Source: Bacilli bacterium (lineage in GTDB: Bacteria; Bacillota_I; Bacilli_A; RF39; UBA660). Taken from it: DNA of 19,577 nt. How positions within the stretch are numbered: the stretch's first letter is position 1; the number at the start of each line of letters is the position of its first letter. The translations under genes were made by a program, and so were the position numbers. This document shows, one piece after another, positions 13,321 through 19,577 of the stretch. The notes beneath the pieces are model-generated. The model searched no databases and was not told the origin of the DNA. It was given only the letters and a program-made list of their open reading frames with translations. The stretch is from the NCBI GenBank assembly GCA_028684735.1, contig JAQUFI010000017.1:1-19577 (forward strand), read 5' to 3'.

Positions 13321-15408
13321 ATGAAAAAAAAGAAAATTATTAAAACATATAATACTAAATATAATTATTATAAACAGCCTAAAAATATTAAAGACGTTAT
13401 TGAGAAAAGATATAATATTATGATTAGTATTATTATTATGGTTATGGTTCTTCTTTTAATTAATTTGTTTTATGTTCAAGTTATAAATAAACAAGTATAT
13501 GTTACGAAACTTACCCAACTTAATCAAAATATTATATATGGGGATACTGCACCAAGGGGTCGAATATATGACTGCAATGGTAGATTAATTGTTGATAATA
13601 AAGCAATAAAGGTTATTTATTATAAAAAGGAAAGCAAGGTTACAACTAAAGATGAGGTTGCTTTAGCTTATAAATTAGGAAGTTTGATTGATTTAGATTT
13701 TACTAAATTAAATGATCAAAATTTAAGAAATTTTTGGTTAATTAATAATGAGGATTTAGGTAATAAAAAGGTTACTGCTGATGAGTGGCAACAATATGAA
13801 GAAAGAAAACTAACTAGTGATCGAATTAAAAAGTTAAAGTTAGATAGAATCACTGATTTAGAACTTGGTGAATATAATGATGTAGATAAAGAGGCAGCCT
13901 ATATTTATTTTTTGATGAATAAAGGTTATTCTTATGATGAAAAGATTATTAAAAAAGATTATATCAGTGATAAAGAGTATGCGAAAGTATCTGAAAATAT
14001 TGATGTTTTAAAGGGGGTTAATACAAGATTAGATTGGGAAAGGGATTACTTATATGGCGATGCTTTTAGAACTATTTTAGGTAGTGTATCGAGTACTGAA
14101 TCAGGTATCCCATTAGAGTTAAAAGATTATTATCTATCAAAGGGTTATAGTTTAGATGATCAAGTGGGTACTAGTTATTTAGAATATACTTATGATCACT
14201 ATTTAAAAGGTATAAAAAATAAATATGAAGTTTTAAAAGATGGATCATATCGTTTAATTGAAGAGGGTAAACGAGGTAATGATATTGTTTTGACAATTGA
14301 TATGGAGTTACAATTAGCTATTGAAAAAATTATTATTGCAGAATTATTAAGCGCAAAGAAGGAACCAAATACGGAATACTATAATCGCTCGTTTGTTATT
14401 ATTAGTAATCCTAAAACTGGTGAAATCTTAGCAATGGCTGGTAAACAAATTGTAAGAAAAGATAATGATTATGAGGTATACGACTATACTCCTGGGGTTA
14501 TTACTTCTCCTGTTGTGGCTGGTTCAGTCATTAAAGGTGCTTCTCATATTGTTGGATATAATACTGGGGCTTTGAAAATAGGCGAAGTTCGTGATGATGC
14601 CTGTATCAAAATTCAAAATACACCGATTAAATGCTCTTGGATGTATTTAGGAAGTGTTAATGATTTAACAGCCTTAACCCAATCATCTAATACTTTTCAA
14701 TTTCATACCGCAATTAAAGTTGGTAAAGGTAATTATCAATATAATAGACCTTTAGTTATTAATAAAGATGCTTTTAAAATATATCGGGATACCTTCTCTG
14801 AATTTGGTTTAGGGATTAAAACAGGAATTGATTTACCAGTTGAAAGTTTGGGATATAAAGGTAATAATACTTTGCCTGGTTATATATTGGACTTTTCAAT
14901 TGGACAATATGATACTTATACACCTATTCAATTATCTCAATATATTGGAACAATTGCGAATAATGGTTATCGTATGCAACCATATCTCTTAAAAAGTGTT
15001 TATCAACCTAGTGATGGATCTTTGAGTAATCTATTATATGAAACAAAACCAAATGTTCTAAATAAAATTAATACAAAAGATGAGTATTTAAAACGAGTTC
15101 AATTAGGTTTTAAAACAGTCTTAGAGCCATATGGGACAGGTTATTATTATGTTGATCCAGCTTTTAACCCAGCTGGTAAAACAGGAACTAGTCAAAGTTT
15201 TATTGATACCAATAATGATGGTGTGGTTGATACAGAAACGATAACTCATAACTTTGTGGCTTATGCTCCATATGATAATCCATCGGTAACTTTCACCATT
15301 GTATCACCTGATATATCTCATCGTAATACAGGAAGTTATTACCAATCAAATGTTAATAGTCGTTTGGCTTATCAAGTTTCAAAAAAATACTTTCAATTTT
15401 ATAAATAA
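13321..15408 (+). CDS. Class B penicillin-binding protein, PbpA/PBP2-like transpeptidase
   Basis: 695 residues from the ATG at 13321, which has AAGGAGGG at 13309-13316; the earlier in-frame ATG at 13282 has no ribosome binding site. It cross-links peptidoglycan stem peptides at the membrane, normally with a SEDS polymerase. A basic N-terminus is followed by a membrane helix (about 35-58), a dimerisation-type domain beginning APRGRIYD, and the transpeptidase domain with S402-V-I-K (SxxK), S455-S-N (SxN) and K620-T-G. The active-site serine is preceded by AG rather than the usual PG. After KTG a loop DTNNDGVVD (629-637) has the spacing of a calcium-binding EF-hand/dockerin loop. PBP2a-like elongation transpeptidase is preferred over SpoVD or FtsI because there are no PASTA repeats and because of the SVIKGAS block; the sub-class is not certain. 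A TATAAT at 13274-13279 lacks a good -35. Confidence 0.9.
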   Translation: MKKKKIIKTYNTKYNYYKQPKNIKDVIEKRYNIMISIIIMVMVLLLINLFYVQVINKQVYVTKLTQLNQNIIYGDTAPRGRIYDCNGRLIVDNKAIKVIYYKKESKVTTKDEVALAYKLGSLIDLDFTKLNDQNLRNFWLINNEDLGNKKVTADEWQQYEERKLTSDRIKKLKLDRITDLELGEYNDVDKEAAYIYFLMNKGYSYDEKIIKKDYISDKEYAKVSENIDVLKGVNTRLDWERDYLYGDAFRTILGSVSSTESGIPLELKDYYLSKGYSLDDQVGTSYLEYTYDHYLKGIKNKYEVLKDGSYRLIEEGKRGNDIVLTIDMELQLAIEKIIIAELLSAKKEPNTEYYNRSFVIISNPKTGEILAMAGKQIVRKDNDYEVYDYTPGVITSPVVAGSVIKGASHIVGYNTGALKIGEVRDDACIKIQNTPIKCSWMYLGSVNDLTALTQSSNTFQFHTAIKVGKGNYQYNRPLVINKDAFKIYRDTFSEFGLGIKTGIDLPVESLGYKGNNTLPGYILDFSIGQYDTYTPIQLSQYIGTIANNGYRMQPYLLKSVYQPSDGSLSNLLYETKPNVLNKINTKDEYLKRVQLGFKTVLEPYGTGYYYVDPAFNPAGKTGTSQSFIDTNNDGVVDTETITHNFVAYAPYDNPSVTFTIVSPDISHRNTGSYYQSNVNSRLAYQVSKKYFQFYK

Positions 15409-15419
15409 TTTGCTATAAT
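15391..15419 (+). promoter_or_regulatory. Extended -10 promoter of rpmG
   Basis: TGCTATAAT (TGn plus perfect TATAAT, 15414-15419) with a weak TTTCAA at 15391-15396, 17 bases away. The rpmG start is at 15452. Confidence 0.65.
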
Positions 15420-15451
15420 ATGTTCGTATGTATTAAAAAGGAGGAATTTAA

Positions 15452-15619
15452 ATGGCAAAAAAGAACGAAAACAGAGAGTTAGTTGATTTACAATGTACTG
15501 TTTGTAAAGAACTAAATTATCGTACGGAAAAGAATAAAAAGAATACTACCGAGCGTTTAGAATTAAATAAATTTTGTAATAAATGTAGAAAAACGACAAC
15601 TCATAAAGAAAAGAAATAA
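15452..15619 (+). CDS. rpmG: 50S ribosomal protein L33
   Basis: 55 residues translated directly from the sequence: MAKKNENRELVDLQCTVCKE then LNYRTEKNKKNTTERLELNK, FCNKCRKTTTHKEKK. L33 is a small 23S rRNA-binding protein near the E site. This is the zinc-ribbon (C+) form with CxxC (C15, C18) and CxxC (C42, C45), so it should bind zinc. AAGGAGG at 15439-15445 is the ribosome binding site. A weak hairpin overlaps the stop codon and separates it from efp. Confidence 0.93.
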   Translation: MAKKNENRELVDLQCTVCKELNYRTEKNKKNTTERLELNKFCNKCRKTTTHKEKK

Positions 15620-15637
15620 GGATGTGCCTTATTTTTT
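15614..15637 (+). terminator. Weak hairpin with T run between rpmG and efp
   Basis: AAATAAGG (15614-15621), loop ATGTG, CCTTATTT (15627-15634), then T residues. Only two G-C pairs. efp starts 19 bases after the T run with no room for a promoter, so this is probably a leaky attenuator tuning the rpmG to efp ratio. Confidence 0.5.
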
Positions 15638-15655
15638 GGTGAGAGGAGGTAAAAA

Positions 15656-16213
15656 ATGATCAACGTTAATGATATTAAAAATGGAATGACGATTATTTTA
15701 GATGGTAATATTTATTTAGTAATTGAATTCTTACATGTTAAACCAGGAAAGGGGCCTGCTTTTGTAAGAACTAAATTAAAGAATTTAAGATCAGGAGCAA
15801 CTATCGAACACACTTTTAATGCTGGTATTAAATTAGAAAAAGCAACCATTAAAAAAGTAACGATGCAGTATTTGTACGCCAGTGGCGACACTCATTATTT
15901 TATGAATATGGATAATTATGAACAATTAGAACTTAATAACAATCAAATTGTTGATGATGTTAAATATTTAAAAGAAGAAATAACGGTTAATTTAACTTTT
16001 TTTGAAGGTGAATTACTTGGTTTAGAATTGCCAGAAAAGATTGAATACAAAGTTATTAATACTGAACCAGCAGTTAAAGGTAATACTGCAACTAATGCTA
16101 CGAAAGAAGCTGTTTTAGAAAATGGTTTAGTTGTTAAGGTACCACTATTTATTAATAATGATGAAATAATAATTGTTTCAACTAGTACTGGTAAGTATGA
16201 TTCAAGAGCATAG
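15656..16213 (+). CDS. efp: Translation elongation factor P
   Basis: 185 residues, the normal EF-P length. EF-P binds between the P and E sites and relieves stalling at polyproline. Domain I (KOW-like) holds the loop HVKPGKGPAF with K32 at the tip, the residue that is modified in other species (5-aminopentanol in B. subtilis). Domains II and III follow with NMDNYEQLEL and the conserved C-terminal ENGLVVKVPLFINNDEIIIV, STGKYDSRA. The ribosome binding site AGGAGGT lies at 15644-15650. It appears to be co-transcribed with rpmG by read-through of the weak hairpin. Confidence 0.97.
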   Translation: MINVNDIKNGMTIILDGNIYLVIEFLHVKPGKGPAFVRTKLKNLRSGATIEHTFNAGIKLEKATIKKVTMQYLYASGDTHYFMNMDNYEQLELNNNQIVDDVKYLKEEITVNLTFFEGELLGLELPEKIEYKVINTEPAVKGNTATNATKEAVLENGLVVKVPLFINNDEIIIVSTSTGKYDSRA

Positions 16214-16238
16214 TTTGTCAATAAAGACTAATTTTTAG

Positions 16239-16266
16239 TTGACAAACATATAATTAATGGTATAAT
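16239..16266 (+). promoter_or_regulatory. Strong sigma-A promoter of the infC operon
   Basis: A perfect TTGACA (16239-16244), 16 bases, then a perfect TATAAT (16261-16266) with an upstream TGG giving an extended -10. This is the strongest promoter in the window, as expected for a ribosomal operon. Confidence 0.85.
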
Positions 16267-16284
16267 AAAATAGAAATTGAAAAA

Positions 16285-16388
16285 AGGAAAGAAGAAGTGT
16301 CCACTTCTCACCCGATTACTGAAGTTTTGGGTATAGGCCGATATTAATATCGTTTTTAAGGGTGGATACTTTGTATGCACTTTTTTTG
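16285..16388 (+). ncRNA. L20-binding leader of infC-rpmI-rplT
   Basis: The leader contains the blocks I associate with the Firmicutes L20 leader: CACTTCTCACC near 16302-16312 and TTTTGGGTATAGGCCG (16325-16340), the latter mimicking an L20 site on 23S rRNA. AAGTGTCCAC (16295-16304) is nearly complementary to GTGGATACTT (16362-16371), closing the structure at long range. A perfect inverted repeat CGATATTAATATCG is at 16339-16352. The end, GTATGCAC plus seven T, can act as a terminator with AGAAGTG (16293-16299). L20 binding would repress the operon. Confidence 0.85.
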
Positions 16389-16402
16389 TGGAGGTGTCAG
16401 TT

Positions 16403-16933
16403 ATCGCTAGTAAAGATAAAGATTTGTTTATTAATGGACAAATTAGAGCGAAAGAAGTATTTGTCATAGGTCCTAATGGGGAACAATTAGGAATAAAACA
16501 AATTAATGATGCACTAACTTTAGCGAGTTATGCGGGTTTTGATTTGGTTTTAATTAATCCTAATGGGAATCCTCAAGTTTGTAAGATTATGGACTACAAT
16601 AAGTTCAAATATGAAAACAAGAAAAAGCAAAAGGAAAATGTTAAAAAACAACGTGAGACTAATTTAGAGATGAAAGAGTATCGTCTATCAGTTACGATTG
16701 ATAAACATGATTTTGATACGCGTATTAAGAATTCTAGTAAATATCTAGAAAAAGGTCATCGTATTAAAGTATTGATTCGTTTTAAAGGTAGAGAAATGGC
16801 TCATCCCGAACTTGGTCGAAATGTTTTGATTCGTTTTGCTGAAACATTAAAAGATGTAGCTGATGTTGAGCAAAAACCAATCTTAGATGGACGTAATATG
16901 ACAATGATACTAATGCCTAAAAAAGATAAATAG
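16403..16933 (+). CDS. infC: Translation initiation factor IF-3 with probable AUC start
   Basis: 176 residues if translation starts at ATC (16403-16405). IF3 binds the 30S subunit and rejects non-canonical start codons. A GTG at 16388 opens the frame earlier but lies before and within the GGAGGTG ribosome binding site (16390-16396). The ATC lies six bases after that site, and the following residues ASKDKDLFINGQIRAKEV match the usual IF3 start. N-terminal domain about 8-80 (VFVIGPNGEQLGI, KIMDYNKFKYE), helical linker rich in Lys (ENKKKQKEN), C-terminal domain with DFDTRIKNSSKYLEKGHRIK and RFKGREMAHPELG. Rare infC start codons (AUU in E. coli and B. subtilis) allow IF3 to repress its own synthesis; AUC would do the same. 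Confidence 0.95.
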   Translation: MASKDKDLFINGQIRAKEVFVIGPNGEQLGIKQINDALTLASYAGFDLVLINPNGNPQVCKIMDYNKFKYENKKKQKENVKKQRETNLEMKEYRLSVTIDKHDFDTRIKNSSKYLEKGHRIKVLIRFKGREMAHPELGRNVLIRFAETLKDVADVEQKPILDGRNMTMILMPKKDK

Positions 16934-16945
16934 AGGAGGATATAT

Positions 16946-17134
16946 ATGCCAAAGTTAAAGACTCATAAGGGAACAAAGAAGGTTCTTAATGTTCGTCCAG
17001 GAGGAACAATTAGTATGGGAAAACCTGGATCAAACCATAAAACAGGAAAGCAAAACTCGGCTTTTAAGCGTAAAGGTCGAAAAGACATTCAATTAAGTAA
17101 GAGTGATTTAAAAAGAATCAAAGAATTAATTTAG
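16946..17134 (+). CDS. rpmI: 50S ribosomal protein L35
   Basis: 62 residues, highly basic, starting MPKLKTHKGTKKVLNVRPGG and ending KSDLKRIKELI, as L35 does. It follows infC by 12 bases, with the ribosome binding site GAGGAGG in the gap, and precedes rplT: the universal infC-rpmI-rplT order. The family's KRFKVTGSGKV-like segment is replaced by KKVLNVRPGGTISMGKPGS, slightly divergent. Confidence 0.95.
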   Translation: MPKLKTHKGTKKVLNVRPGGTISMGKPGSNHKTGKQNSAFKRKGRKDIQLSKSDLKRIKELI

Positions 17135-17152
17135 TATTAGAGGAGGAGAATT

Positions 17153-17710
17153 ATGACAAGAGTTAAAGGTGGAACGATTAGTCGTGCGCGCCATAAAAAA
17201 GTATTAAAGCAAGCTAAAGGCTATTTTGGAAGTAAACATAGATTATATAAGAGTGCTAATGAACAAGTTATGCATTCATTAAAATATGCTTATCGTGATC
17301 GTCGTCAAAAGAAAAGAGATTTTAGAAAATTATGGATAACAAGAATTAATGCTGCATGTAGAGAAAATGGTATTAGTTATTCAAGATTCATCAATGGTTT
17401 ATCAATCGCAGGGGTTACCGTTAACCGTAAGATGTTAAGCGAAATTGCTATCGATAATCCTAAAAGCTTTACTGATTTAGTAGAAATAGCTAAAGGAGCA
17501 TTATCTGGTAAAGAATATGTTCCAAGTATTGTAAAAACTACTAAGAAGAGTGAAGTAAAAGAAGAAACATCAACTAAGAAAGAAACTGTTAAAGAAGAAG
17601 CTTATTATGACAAGATGACTGTTGCTGAATTAAGAGAATTAGCAAAAACGAAAAAGATTTCTGGTTATTCAACAATGAAAAAAGCAGAATTAATTGAAGC
17701 AATAAAATAA
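17153..17710 (+). CDS. rplT: 50S ribosomal protein L20 with C-terminal Rho-N/SAP-like extension
   Basis: 185 residues, whereas L20 is normally about 118. Residues 1-117 are a complete L20 (VKGGTISRARHKKVLKQAKG, YRDRRQKKRDFRKLWITRIN, NGISYSRFINGL, GVTVNRKMLSEIA), needed for early 50S assembly and for repression of this operon. A low-complexity Lys/Glu/Thr linker (about 125-150) follows. Residues 154-185 (MTVAELRELAKTKKISGYST then MKKAELIEAIK) are a helix-turn-helix of the Rho N-terminal/SAP (HeH) type that binds nucleic acid in other proteins. The frame is continuous with no stop between and shares codon style with the L20 part, so this is a true fusion. The effect on ribosome or leader binding is unknown. 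AGGAGGAG upstream is the ribosome binding site. Confidence 0.95.
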   Translation: MTRVKGGTISRARHKKVLKQAKGYFGSKHRLYKSANEQVMHSLKYAYRDRRQKKRDFRKLWITRINAACRENGISYSRFINGLSIAGVTVNRKMLSEIAIDNPKSFTDLVEIAKGALSGKEYVPSIVKTTKKSEVKEETSTKKETVKEEAYYDKMTVAELRELAKTKKISGYSTMKKAELIEAIK

Positions 17711-17732
17711 TCAAATATTGATTATTTTTTTT
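17704..17732 (+). terminator. Intrinsic terminator of the infC operon
   Basis: AAAATAATCAA (17704-17714), loop ATA, TTGATTATTTT (17718-17728), then more T. Perfect but AU-rich stem that includes the rplT stop codon. Confidence 0.75.
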
Positions 17733-17747
17733 GTTTTATGTTATAAT
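17718..17747 (+). promoter_or_regulatory. Extended -10 promoter of the phosphatase/LRR operon
   Basis: TTGATT (17718-17723), 18 bases, then TATAAT (17742-17747) preceded by TGT (TGn). The -35 coincides with the descending arm of the preceding terminator. Confidence 0.6.
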
Positions 17748-17764
17748 TGTTTTACGGTGATGAC

Positions 17765-18256
17765 ATGATAAATTTATATATTGATTTTGATGGTGTTATT
17801 TTAGATACAATTAATACTACCAAGGATTTAATAAGCGGCTTAAACTTAGATAGTGAAGTTCAAATAAGAAAGTTTTATGCAGAATTAGATTGGGTTAAAT
17901 TATTAGAAACAACTCCTATTATTAATGATGGAATTGAATGTATTCAAAAAATAATTGATTCTAATCGATTTGAGGTAGCTATTTTGACTCATATTAATTC
18001 ATTAAATGAGGCAATTGAAAAAGTAAAATATATAAGAAGATATTTTGATGATATTACAATTATTCCGGTACCTAAAGCTATTTCTAAAACGAAAATGGTT
18101 CATACTAAAGGTGCTATTTTAATTGACGATTATCCTATGAATCTGTCTGAATGGCTTAAAGAAGGAGGAATTGGAGTCCTTTTTTCACCACAATTAAAGC
18201 AAAAAGGATACCCAGTTATCAATCGTTTAGATCAGATATTAGATATGAAATTTTAA
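17765..18256 (+). CDS. HAD-superfamily phosphatase, 5'(3')-deoxyribonucleotidase-like
   Basis: 163 residues from the ATG at 17765, which has GGTGAT at 17756-17761; a TTG 18 bases upstream is not used. HAD motif I is YIDFDGVILDT with nucleophile D7 and acid/base D9; motif II is T75 in AILTHIN; K108 or K110 supplies motif III; motif IV is D121-D122 in LIDDYPMN. The small cap and overall length fit the NT5C family, which removes phosphate from deoxynucleoside monophosphates. The exact substrate is not readable. The next gene starts 18 bases downstream and is probably co-transcribed. Confidence 0.85.
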   Translation: MINLYIDFDGVILDTINTTKDLISGLNLDSEVQIRKFYAELDWVKLLETTPIINDGIECIQKIIDSNRFEVAILTHINSLNEAIEKVKYIRRYFDDITIIPVPKAISKTKMVHTKGAILIDDYPMNLSEWLKEGGIGVLFSPQLKQKGYPVINRLDQILDMKF

Positions 18257-18274
18257 TAATTAAGGAGGGGTAGG

Positions 18275-19519
18275 ATGGAAACGGTTAATTATGAACTAGC
18301 CTTTTTAATTAATCAAGCATTGAAAGATAAAAAGATAGAACGTTATATACCAAGTTATTTATCTGAGTTTTGTGATTTTTCAATTGAAGAATTAAATCAA
18401 GTAACTAGTTTAAACCTAATTAATTTTACTAATGTTGAAGAATTAAATAAATTAAATAATTTAAAACATTTAAAAATAAGTGGTATTAATTTATTTGATT
18501 TTAATAGTACACTGCCCTTAGAACAGAACCCTTATATTAATCATATAAAAAATTTTAAACCTCTTAGTAATTTAATTAATTTAGAGTCTTTACAAATAAA
18601 TAATGATCTTTATCTTGAAGAAATAGATATTACTTCTTTAACTAAATTACGTCAATTAATTTTAACTAATAATCATCATCTTAAACGGATTATTGGTTTA
18701 GATACTTTAAAGAACCTAGAAGAAGTTATTATATATGGTAATGATTTAGAAATGAATTTAGATATTCAAAAATATATTGAAAATACGATTCAAGCAGAAA
18801 CTAATATATTAGATATTAGTTTATATCATCAAATTGTTAAAAGAAAAGCTAGTTTAGGAAAATATATGGTTGATTGCTCAGTATTAGGTTATACTCATTT
18901 AAAATTTGCGGAGCAAGTAGCGTTTGTTGATTATGCTCTTACGGATATTAAATCAACTAAGCAAATGTATGATACTTGTGATAGTATTATTAAAAAAAAT
19001 CAAGTTAAACAAATGGATGAATTAAGTAAAATTAAGTTTGCATATAACTTTGTTGTCAATAATGTTAAATTTGATAATGAAGGATTATACCAAAGGATGT
19101 TAGATTACTATAAAATTAGGGAAAAACATAATGAGATACCTAGTTATATTAAAAAGAAGTTTGCTATGATCCATAGTAGTTATACGGCTTTAATGTATCG
19201 TCGCTCTAATTGTGAAGGATATGTTAATTTAATGAAGTTTATGCTTGAGATGGTTGACATTAAAAGCTATAATGTTCGTTGTATTGATCCTAGTTATGGT
19301 GAATTAGAGCGTTCTAATCACGCTATGATTAGAGTTCCATATAAAGGTATGTGGTATTACTGCGACCCTACTTTTGAATATAATACTGGTCAAAATTATT
19401 TTATGTTGACGAAGGAACAAATATCTGAAAGTCATATTTTAAATGGTTATGATAGGCAGTTAAGTAAGGAGTATCAGGATGAACGATATATTGAAACGAA
19501 TAATCGAAAAAGATATTAA
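18275..19519 (+). CDS. Cytosolic leucine-rich-repeat protein with C-terminal transglutaminase-like domain
   Basis: 414 residues, no signal peptide or membrane helix. Residues about 40-165 contain five or six irregular leucine-rich repeats (VTSLNLINFTNVEELNKL, LINLESLQI, LTKLRQLIL, LKNLEEVII). Residues about 245-385 are a transglutaminase-like cysteine-protease core with C313 in RSNCEGYVNLM, H349 in SNHAMIRV and D364 in WYYCDPTFE, a complete triad. The LRR part presumably selects a protein partner and the C-terminal part is a peptidase, amidase or a protein-modifying enzyme; which one is unknown. It differs from the membrane-anchored paralogous domain at 6196-7116. AAGGAGGGG just upstream is a very strong ribosome binding site. 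The following gene starts inside its 3' end. Confidence 0.85.
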   Translation: METVNYELAFLINQALKDKKIERYIPSYLSEFCDFSIEELNQVTSLNLINFTNVEELNKLNNLKHLKISGINLFDFNSTLPLEQNPYINHIKNFKPLSNLINLESLQINNDLYLEEIDITSLTKLRQLILTNNHHLKRIIGLDTLKNLEEVIIYGNDLEMNLDIQKYIENTIQAETNILDISLYHQIVKRKASLGKYMVDCSVLGYTHLKFAEQVAFVDYALTDIKSTKQMYDTCDSIIKKNQVKQMDELSKIKFAYNFVVNNVKFDNEGLYQRMLDYYKIREKHNEIPSYIKKKFAMIHSSYTALMYRRSNCEGYVNLMKFMLEMVDIKSYNVRCIDPSYGELERSNHAMIRVPYKGMWYYCDPTFEYNTGQNYFMLTKEQISESHILNGYDRQLSKEYQDERYIETNNRKRY

Positions 19520-19577
19520 ACTTAATGATGAGCAACCTAATTTAAATTATTATTTTGGTATATTAGGAGATAAGAAA
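19479..19577 (+). CDS. Start of an unidentified gene, cut by the window edge
   Basis: ATG at 19479, with TAAGGAG at 19465-19471 and a seven-base gap, opens a frame that stays open to the window end (33 codons, beginning MNDILKRIIEKDIKLNDEQ). It overlaps the LRR-transglutaminase gene by 41 bases in another frame, which suggests translational coupling and a shared operon. The visible part is charged and helical; the product cannot be identified. Confidence 0.6.
   Translation, partial: MNDILKRIIEKDIKLNDEQPNLNYYFGILGDKK

Noticed and set aside
15943..16221. Minus-strand open frame over efp
   Set aside because: Fully antisense to a conserved gene, without a ribosome binding site or recognisable product.
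16228..16467. Minus-strand open frame over the infC leader
   Set aside because: It covers the promoter, the structured L20 leader and the infC start, and encodes nothing recognisable.

Overview
This is an AT-rich stretch of a low-GC Gram-positive chromosome. It most likely comes from an uncultured gut-type member of the class Bacilli (Erysipelotrichales/RFN20/RF39-like); that placement is inference from gene content and style. The evidence is: very low GC; strong AGGAGGTGAT-type ribosome binding sites; a complete infC-rpmI-rplT operon with an L20-type leader; endospore genes (gpr, spoIIP); the Bacillus-like neighbourhoods rpsT/gpr/spoIIP and nfo/DUF2624; and BspA-type surface repeats. TGA is used as a stop (4863-4865), so this is not a Mycoplasma code.

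Layout. 1-3185: two tandem paralogous surface proteins made of 26-residue BspA (DUF285) repeats. The first is cut by the window edge. The second carries a type IV prepilin-type N-terminus. 3317-4447 (minus): a RodA/FtsW-family glycan polymerase. 4551-6195: a small membrane-anchored EIIB-like protein with no phospho-acceptor cysteine, then a KinB-like sensor histidine kinase with a Spo0A-box-like site upstream. 6196-7430 (minus): a membrane-anchored transglutaminase-like protein and ribosomal protein S20. 7530-10377: a sporulation block with the germination protease, an unknown protein behind a good sigma-E-like promoter, SpoIIP, and a small membrane protein overlapping spoIIP. 10422-12044: a DUF1292 protein and a long coiled-coil protein of unknown function. 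12099-13261: endonuclease IV and a convergent DUF2624-like gene. 13321-15408: a class B penicillin-binding protein. 15452-17710: translation genes (L33, EF-P, IF3, L35, L20). 17765-19577: a HAD-family deoxyribonucleotidase-like phosphatase, a cytosolic leucine-rich-repeat/transglutaminase-like protein, and the start of a third gene.

How the genes fit together. The RodA-type polymerase and the class B PBP are plausible partners in lateral wall synthesis, though they lie about 9 kb apart here. The kinase, the sigma-E-like promoter, SpoIIP and Gpr suggest a working endospore cycle: a Spo0A phosphorelay input, engulfment, and SASP degradation at germination. The translation block is regulated in the classical way. 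An L20-binding leader precedes infC, which appears to start at the rare codon AUC. L20 itself is unusual in carrying a Rho-N/SAP-like C-terminal extension.

No mobile element, CRISPR array, tRNA or rRNA was seen. No stretch over 300 bases lacks a gene. The items most worth a second look are the pilin-BspA hybrid with its recently duplicated repeat units, the Cys-less EIIB-like protein, the unknown sigma-E-type gene between gpr and spoIIP, the L20-Rho_N fusion, and the cytosolic LRR-transglutaminase.
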